In this document: positions 12,753 through 16,508 of the stretch, in pieces
How positions within the stretch are numbered: position 1 is the stretch's first letter
How the letters are laid out: every line of letters begins with the position of its first letter
From: Treponema sp. UBA3662
Lineage (GTDB): Bacteria > Spirochaetota > Spirochaetia > Treponematales > Treponemataceae
Assembly (NCBI GenBank): GCA_002373205.1
Contig: DFJV01000162.1
Coordinates: 1-16,508, forward strand
Reading direction: 5' to 3'
Length of the DNA stretch: 16,508 bases
The notes under the pieces: generated by a model
Databases searched by the model: none
Seen by the model: the letters and a program-made list of their open reading frames with translations, nothing else
What the model was told of the DNA's origin: nothing
Program-made: the position numbers and the translations under genes

Positions 12753-13952
12753 TTAGTACTTAAGTCTGTCTGTGTAGTCACGGCCAGAGTTTGTCTTAAC
12801 CATGTTGATTGCGTATGCATCATAGTTGCCAAGGTTTGTGAACTTGTCAATGCAGCTTGATTCGTTCTGACCGTCGCCCTGTACGATTGTAAGGTCAAGG
12901 TTCAGCAAAGGTGCATAGTAGTTCAATGCAGGAACGTAGCTAGAAGAAAGGAAGTTGTCTGCTGAGTTGTAAACTGTAAGAAGAACCTTCTTTGTTTCTG
13001 CATTTGTCTGCTTGATTCCAGTGTCGCGGTTTCCAGCCTTGTACTGTTCCCAGTTGGAAGAGTTTACGCCAGAGTTCTGTGCAAGAAGAGCCTTTGTGCT
13101 GTTCACATAGTCAACAGGAGCAGAAATCTTGTTGCCGTAGCGGTCTGTTGTAGAGATACCCTGTGTGTAAACATCAGAGCCTGTAAGACCGTCAAGAAGG
13201 TTGCGGAGAACCTGGAGTGTTGCTGTTGCCTGTGCGTCTACGTTCTGGGAAACTGTACCAGTAAGACGGCCTGCACCAATTGCTTCGATTGCGTCTGCGT
13301 TTGCATCATAACCGAAGATCGGAACACCTGCAGGATAGTTTGAAGCCTGGAGACAACCCATGGCCATACCGTCGTTGTTAGAAACAACCATATCAATCTG
13401 GTCTGCAAACTTTGTTGCCCAACCGCTCATTGCGTCTGTAGCAGCGTTTGCGTTCCATGTAGAACCGTCTGTACCGGTCATTGCCTTTCCTTCAAGCTCT
13501 ACAACCTTGAGAGTCTTTCCGCCAACATTTACGGAACCGTCCTTTACGTTTGTAGGATCTGGTGAACCGTTCCATGTGTCCAAAGCACGGCGGATACCTT
13601 CTGTACGTGCGCGGGAGTCATTGTGACCAACATCACCAACGCAGAGAACATAACCCAAGATGCCGTCGCCATTGCGGTCGATTACAGCAGGGTCTGCGGA
13701 TGCAAGGAAGTCCTTAATGAGCTGTCCCTGAACTGCACCACCACCAGCTGCGTCAAAACCAACATAGTATGTGCTTCCGTTCCAGTTCATTGACTCCATG
13801 TCAATTTCGCCACTTACAGGATCAGATGGCTGTCTGTTGTAGAATACGAGAGGCTTATCCTTATTTGCCACTTTTGCAACGTTCTTTCCGCCGCATGATA
13901 CTGCAGAGATTGCAGCTGCGATAACCACACCAGCAAGAATTACCTTTTTCAT
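12753..13952 (-). CDS. mglB: Circularly permuted glucose/galactose-binding lipoprotein MglB
   Basis: Periplasmic sugar receptor of the Mgl ABC importer, 399 residues. A basic-hydrophobic signal ends in SAVSC, a relaxed spirochaete lipobox with lipidated Cys20. The mature protein starts with the strand LVFYNRQPS and YYVGFDAAGGGAVQGQLI, which in E. coli MglB lie about 110 residues in. It continues with the calcium loop DRNGDG (92-97), GHNDSRART (His110, Asp112, Arg116 for sugar), VVSNNDGMAMG and FGYDANADA. The segment matching the E. coli N terminus, VLLTVYNSADNF through DAYAINMVKTN, is at the end (about 321-399). This is a circular permutation, as I recall reported for T. pallidum Tp0684 (MglB-2). 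The ATG at 13952 is chosen over one at 13976 because GGAGGT precedes it. Glucose is the likelier ligand by that precedent. Confidence 0.93.
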   Translation of the reverse strand: MKKVILAGVVIAAAISAVSCGGKNVAKVANKDKPLVFYNRQPSDPVSGEIDMESMNWNGSTYYVGFDAAGGGAVQGQLIKDFLASADPAVIDRNGDGILGYVLCVGDVGHNDSRARTEGIRRALDTWNGSPDPTNVKDGSVNVGGKTLKVVELEGKAMTGTDGSTWNANAATDAMSGWATKFADQIDMVVSNNDGMAMGCLQASNYPAGVPIFGYDANADAIEAIGAGRLTGTVSQNVDAQATATLQVLRNLLDGLTGSDVYTQGISTTDRYGNKISAPVDYVNSTKALLAQNSGVNSSNWEQYKAGNRDTGIKQTNAETKKVLLTVYNSADNFLSSSYVPALNYYAPLLNLDLTIVQGDGQNESSCIDKFTNLGNYDAYAINMVKTNSGRDYTDRLKY

Positions 13953-13965
13953 ATTACCTCCAAAA

Positions 13966-13983
13966 AAAGATAGCATTATCTTT
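13966..13983 (-). promoter_or_regulatory. Hairpin in the mglB leader
   Basis: AAAGATA (13983-13977) and TATCTTT (13972-13966) form an exact 7-bp stem with a four-base loop, followed by a U-run and then GGAGGT at 13961-13956. With few G-C pairs it is weak, but its position right before the Shine-Dalgarno could affect translation or early termination. Confidence 0.45.
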
Positions 13984-13994
13984 AACTGATTACG

Positions 13995-14023
13995 ATTTTA
14001 TTTTAGAGGCGTACAATTGTCAA
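13995..14023 (-). promoter_or_regulatory. Promoter of mglBAC
   Basis: On the minus strand a perfect TTGACA (14023-14018), a 17-bp spacer and TAAAAT (14000-13995) give one of the best sigma-70 promoters in the window. Transcription would start near 13988, leaving a leader of ~36 bases. Just upstream, CAAATTTG and GCCC-aaattc-GGGC palindromes (14024-14046) could be an operator. Confidence 0.8.
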
Positions 14024-14079
14024 ACAAATTTGGCCCGAATTTGGGCGTTGTAATTTTAGTTTAGTGCAAAAATTTCGGG

Positions 14080-14148
14080 AGGGGGAAGTCTCCCCCTGCG
14101 GCCGCACTTCGTTGCGTCCTACCCCTTCTACAGGGGGTTGCACCCCCC
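14080..14148. repeat. GC-rich hairpin cluster between rluA-like gene and mglB
   Basis: AGGGGGA (14080-14086) pairs with TCCCCCT (14091-14097), and GGGGGT (14133-14138) with ACCCCC (14142-14147). Between them is a GCACTTCGTTGCG segment like the GC-rich block near 8875. Read on the minus strand, the first hairpin is followed by CCCGAAATTTTT, a possible weak terminator for the pseudouridine synthase gene. Confidence 0.6.
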
Positions 14149-14166
14149 GTAACGCCCCCCCATATT

Positions 14167-15618
14167 TTAAAAGGGAACCTTGCTTTCAAAAACCATTGCT
14201 TCATTTGTTGCAGGATGAATAAATTCAAGATGGCAGGCATGGAGCATAAGGCGTTCCCCCGGAGTGCATTTTCCATAGAGCGTGTCCCCGATTATTGGCG
14301 TTGCAAAGCCGTGGCTGTCTGCACTGGCAAGGCGAAGCTGGTGGGTGCGGCCTGTATGCGGAACAAATTCAACGCGGGTTACATTCCTTACGGACAAATC
14401 AGGTGCGGTGTAGCGTTCAACGTTGAGTATGCGCCAAGAGGTTACGGCTTTTTTCCCGTAAACGCTGTCCCAAATCTGATGGGGCCTGTTGTCCACGTCC
14501 AGGCGGAAGTAGAGTTCCATGCATCCTTCCTGGGCAATCCCCTTCTTTGCAAGAACCCCGTCCAAGAGAGCTGTGTATTTTTTGCTTACCTGCCCTTCCA
14601 TAAACTGCCGGCTCAAAATGCGGTGGACTTCTTTTGTAAAGGCAAGAACCATTAGCCCGCTTGTTTCCATGTCCAGTCGGTGAACAGAAGGCTGTTCAAT
14701 GCATGCGGGAAAAAGGCGCTTTAGGCGGGTCGTAACACTGTCTAATTTTTCTATACCCCTACCAGGTATACTCAAAAGCCCTGACGGTTTGTTGATGACG
14801 GCAATATGCTCGTCGCGGTAAAGAAGTTCAAGCCCCAGCATAGAAGGCAAAACTATTCCGCACCTCTCGTCACAAGGACTCCTTGGCTTTAGCTCCTGCC
14901 CCTTTTGGTAATAGGCTTCGCAAAGGCTAAGAGGCTGCAAGGAAGAGGCAAAGGCATAATCCAAAAGCTTTGGGGCGCAACATTCGCCTGTTCCGGTTGG
15001 CGGAAGGGTTTGCAGATTACGCTCAGCGCAGATTGTTTTTAGCGAACGCATTTTTCCGTCTGCACAATGAAATGAATATAATTCAAAAACTTTTGCAAGG
15101 GACTGGTCGGTTAAGGCAGTGCGTTCGGCTTTGAGCCTACGGATTTTTTCACTGTCTGTGGCGACAGCTATTTCTTTTGTAAGCTCATGAATCGCTTTAT
15201 CGTTTTGCAAAAGGGCTTGGTCTATTTTACTTGCGCTTACAATGGGGGGAAGAAATTTTATTGATGCCAAAGAGGCACATTCAGAAAGCATGCTGTCGGA
15301 GGCAAAGTCTCTATTGCCTGTACTGTCTGCAAATATCTCTGACAGGCTAAAAGGAGGAAAATCTTCAAGCGGGGTATCGCATCCCCTTTTAAAAATAGCC
15401 CTGGTTGTTCCGCTAACCGTTACAAGGGCATGGCATTTTTTACCGTCGGTATTGTTTTCAGAAACGACAAGCGCACCAAGCATTATTCCGCCAAGAGTGC
15501 GTTCCGTTGCCGAGCGGGAAGAATCCACAGCCCTAAGTTCCAGTAGTCCTAAGTCCAAGGCATGGGAAAGAAGCTTGCAAATTTTTAGCGCAGCATCTTC
15601 CTTAAAGGGAGGGAACAT
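14167..15618 (-). CDS. RluA-family pseudouridine synthase with long N-terminal domain
   Basis: RNA-modifying enzyme that converts uridine to pseudouridine, most likely in 23S rRNA. It is 483 residues. The C-terminal half (about 260-483) is the RluA catalytic domain: LLYRDEHIAVINKPSGLLSIPG, the catalytic motif HRLDMETSGL with Asp316, VSKKYTALLDG, and PHTGRTHQLRLASADSHGFATPIIGDTLYG. The N-terminal ~260 residues carry a separate domain (GGIMLGALVV ... CHALVTVSG), a coiled coil at ~128-175 and PPTGTGECCAPKLL (207-219). This layout is known from a group of long RluA proteins in gammaproteobacteria and others, so it is not a new fusion. The start overlaps the ispH 3' end by 17 bp, with AAGGA before it, so the genes are translationally linked. 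The exact uridine target is not predictable. Confidence 0.88.
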   Translation of the reverse strand: MFPPFKEDAALKICKLLSHALDLGLLELRAVDSSRSATERTLGGIMLGALVVSENNTDGKKCHALVTVSGTTRAIFKRGCDTPLEDFPPFSLSEIFADSTGNRDFASDSMLSECASLASIKFLPPIVSASKIDQALLQNDKAIHELTKEIAVATDSEKIRRLKAERTALTDQSLAKVFELYSFHCADGKMRSLKTICAERNLQTLPPTGTGECCAPKLLDYAFASSLQPLSLCEAYYQKGQELKPRSPCDERCGIVLPSMLGLELLYRDEHIAVINKPSGLLSIPGRGIEKLDSVTTRLKRLFPACIEQPSVHRLDMETSGLMVLAFTKEVHRILSRQFMEGQVSKKYTALLDGVLAKKGIAQEGCMELYFRLDVDNRPHQIWDSVYGKKAVTSWRILNVERYTAPDLSVRNVTRVEFVPHTGRTHQLRLASADSHGFATPIIGDTLYGKCTPGERLMLHACHLEFIHPATNEAMVFESKVPF

Positions 15619-16471
15619 AGCGTCCTTCCTGCAGCGATTTTTCCACCTGGTTTATGATTGAATCCGGGGTGCTTGCTCCGGCCGTAATTGCCACGGTCTT
15701 AAAAGAAAAAAACTCTTCCGGTATTTCCGAAGCATCTTCTATTAAAGCAGCACGGGGGCAGACGGAAAGTGCCCTTTCGTAAAGCCTTCTTGTATTGGCA
15801 GAATTCTTTCCACCGATTACGATGATTGCATCAGCCATGCCTTTTAGTTCAAGCAGGGCTTCCTGCCTTTCCATTGTTGCAGAACAAATTGAATTGAAGA
15901 CCTGTACACTGGGATTTTTTTGCAGGATAATGTCGCTTATGGCCTTGAATTCCACGGGGCTGAACGTGGTCTGCGCAATAAGCACAGCCTTTTTAGGCAC
16001 CTGCAAAGAGGAGGCTTCTTCTTTTGTCTGCACGACGACCGACCTTCCGTTTGCAAAGCCCTGGATGCCGGTAACTTCCCCGTGATTTTTGTCGCCCGCA
16101 ATAATAACGGTAAAGCCTTTTGCGCTCCATTCCGCCGCACGCTTCTGGCTTATATGCACGCGGGGGCAAGTTGAATCCTTTATGCAAACCTTCATTGCCC
16201 TAAGCTTTTCCAAAACAGCGGGTGTTGTTCCATGGGCGCGGATAAGGACTATGCTGTCCTCTCCCAGAAATGAAGCTTGTCCCAGGCTTTCTGCATCAAG
16301 GATTTTTAGTCCCCGGGACTGCAGGGCATTCATTACGGACGGATTGTGAATCAAAGGGCCAAGGGTATAGACGGTTTTTCCCTGCGAGTCATCCAGCGCC
16401 TTTTCTGCACCTTCAACAGCACGGCGAACCCCCATACAGTAGCCTAAAATCTTTGCACGAATTACAGTCAT
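15602..16471 (-). CDS. ispH: 4-hydroxy-3-methylbut-2-enyl diphosphate reductase
   Basis: Last enzyme of the MEP isoprenoid pathway: an iron-sulfur protein that reduces HMBPP to IPP and DMAPP. At 289 residues it is close to the family's usual length (~315, slightly short). The three cluster ligands are Cys12 (GYCMGVRRAV), Cys102 (STCPRV) and Cys196 (NSICSAT). Substrate-binding residues are also present: His42 (HNPSV), His80 (RAHGT), His130 and Glu132 (NHGEVTG), Thr169 (QTTFSP), and GGKNSANTRRL. The ATG has only a weak GGA upstream. It is followed by the RluA-like gene with a 17-bp overlap. The presence of IspH indicates the MEP route rather than mevalonate for isoprenoids in this organism. Confidence 0.95.
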   Translation of the reverse strand: MTVIRAKILGYCMGVRRAVEGAEKALDDSQGKTVYTLGPLIHNPSVMNALQSRGLKILDAESLGQASFLGEDSIVLIRAHGTTPAVLEKLRAMKVCIKDSTCPRVHISQKRAAEWSAKGFTVIIAGDKNHGEVTGIQGFANGRSVVVQTKEEASSLQVPKKAVLIAQTTFSPVEFKAISDIILQKNPSVQVFNSICSATMERQEALLELKGMADAIIVIGGKNSANTRRLYERALSVCPRAALIEDASEIPEEFFSFKTVAITAGASTPDSIINQVEKSLQEGRYVPSL

Positions 16472-16508
16472 AAGATTCCATCAAAGGGGAGGGAAAACCC
16501 CCTACTCC

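Noticed and set aside
13953..13976. Upstream ATG for mglB at 13976
   Set aside because: It would place residues before the lipoprotein signal and lies in the leader hairpin; GGAGGT points to 13952.
14167..15618. RluA-like gene as a novel domain fusion
   Set aside because: Long RluA proteins with the same N-terminal motifs and GTGxCCAPKLL are known in other bacteria.

Overview
The window looks like a chromosomal piece of a host-associated treponeme (Spirochaetota, Treponema or a close relative). The strongest pointer is the mgl sugar transporter: its binding protein has a spirochaete-style lipoprotein signal and a circularly permuted fold that I know from Treponema pallidum Tp0684. Dispersed palindromic intergenic repeats built on a GTCATCCCGAA core fit as well. 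The genus call is inference; no rRNA or other marker is present.

Layout. (1) 1-306: tail of an Rpn/PD-(D/E)XK transposase-like protein. (2) 343-2022, plus strand: a two-gene catabolic unit, KDPG aldolase and KDG kinase, which together turn 2-keto-3-deoxygluconate into pyruvate and glyceraldehyde-3-phosphate. (3) 2112-3362, minus: an M20 metallohydrolase. (4) 3487-8513: an accessory island of poorly characterised genes. It holds an orphan 116-aa protein, an XRE regulator, a DUF1232 protein, and a tight five-gene minus-strand set: TerB-like/PH-like protein, TM2 protein, membrane-anchored protein, very acidic small protein, and a T5orf172/GIY-YIG protein. A second XRE regulator is transcribed divergently from this set, and the shared intergenic region carries palindromes placed over the candidate promoters. 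(5) 8514-9175: about 660 bp without a gene, filled with repeats and two terminators. (6) 9176-13952, minus: mglB-mglA-mglC, preceded by a near-consensus promoter, with a terminator-like hairpin and covarying repeats between mglB and mglA. (7) 14167-16471, minus: ispH overlapping a long RluA-family pseudouridine synthase.

How it works together. The mgl genes should import glucose or galactose. MglB is permuted, and MglC carries an N-terminal extension of about 220 residues, predicted coiled coil, that E. coli MglC lacks. The KDG genes feed sugar-acid carbon into lower glycolysis. The accessory five-gene set looks like an inducible unit under a Cro/C1-type repressor; its job is unknown, and a stress, envelope or phage-defence role is only a hypothesis. 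Several first genes have a -10-like box directly before the ATG and no Shine-Dalgarno sequence, suggesting leaderless or near-leaderless mRNAs.
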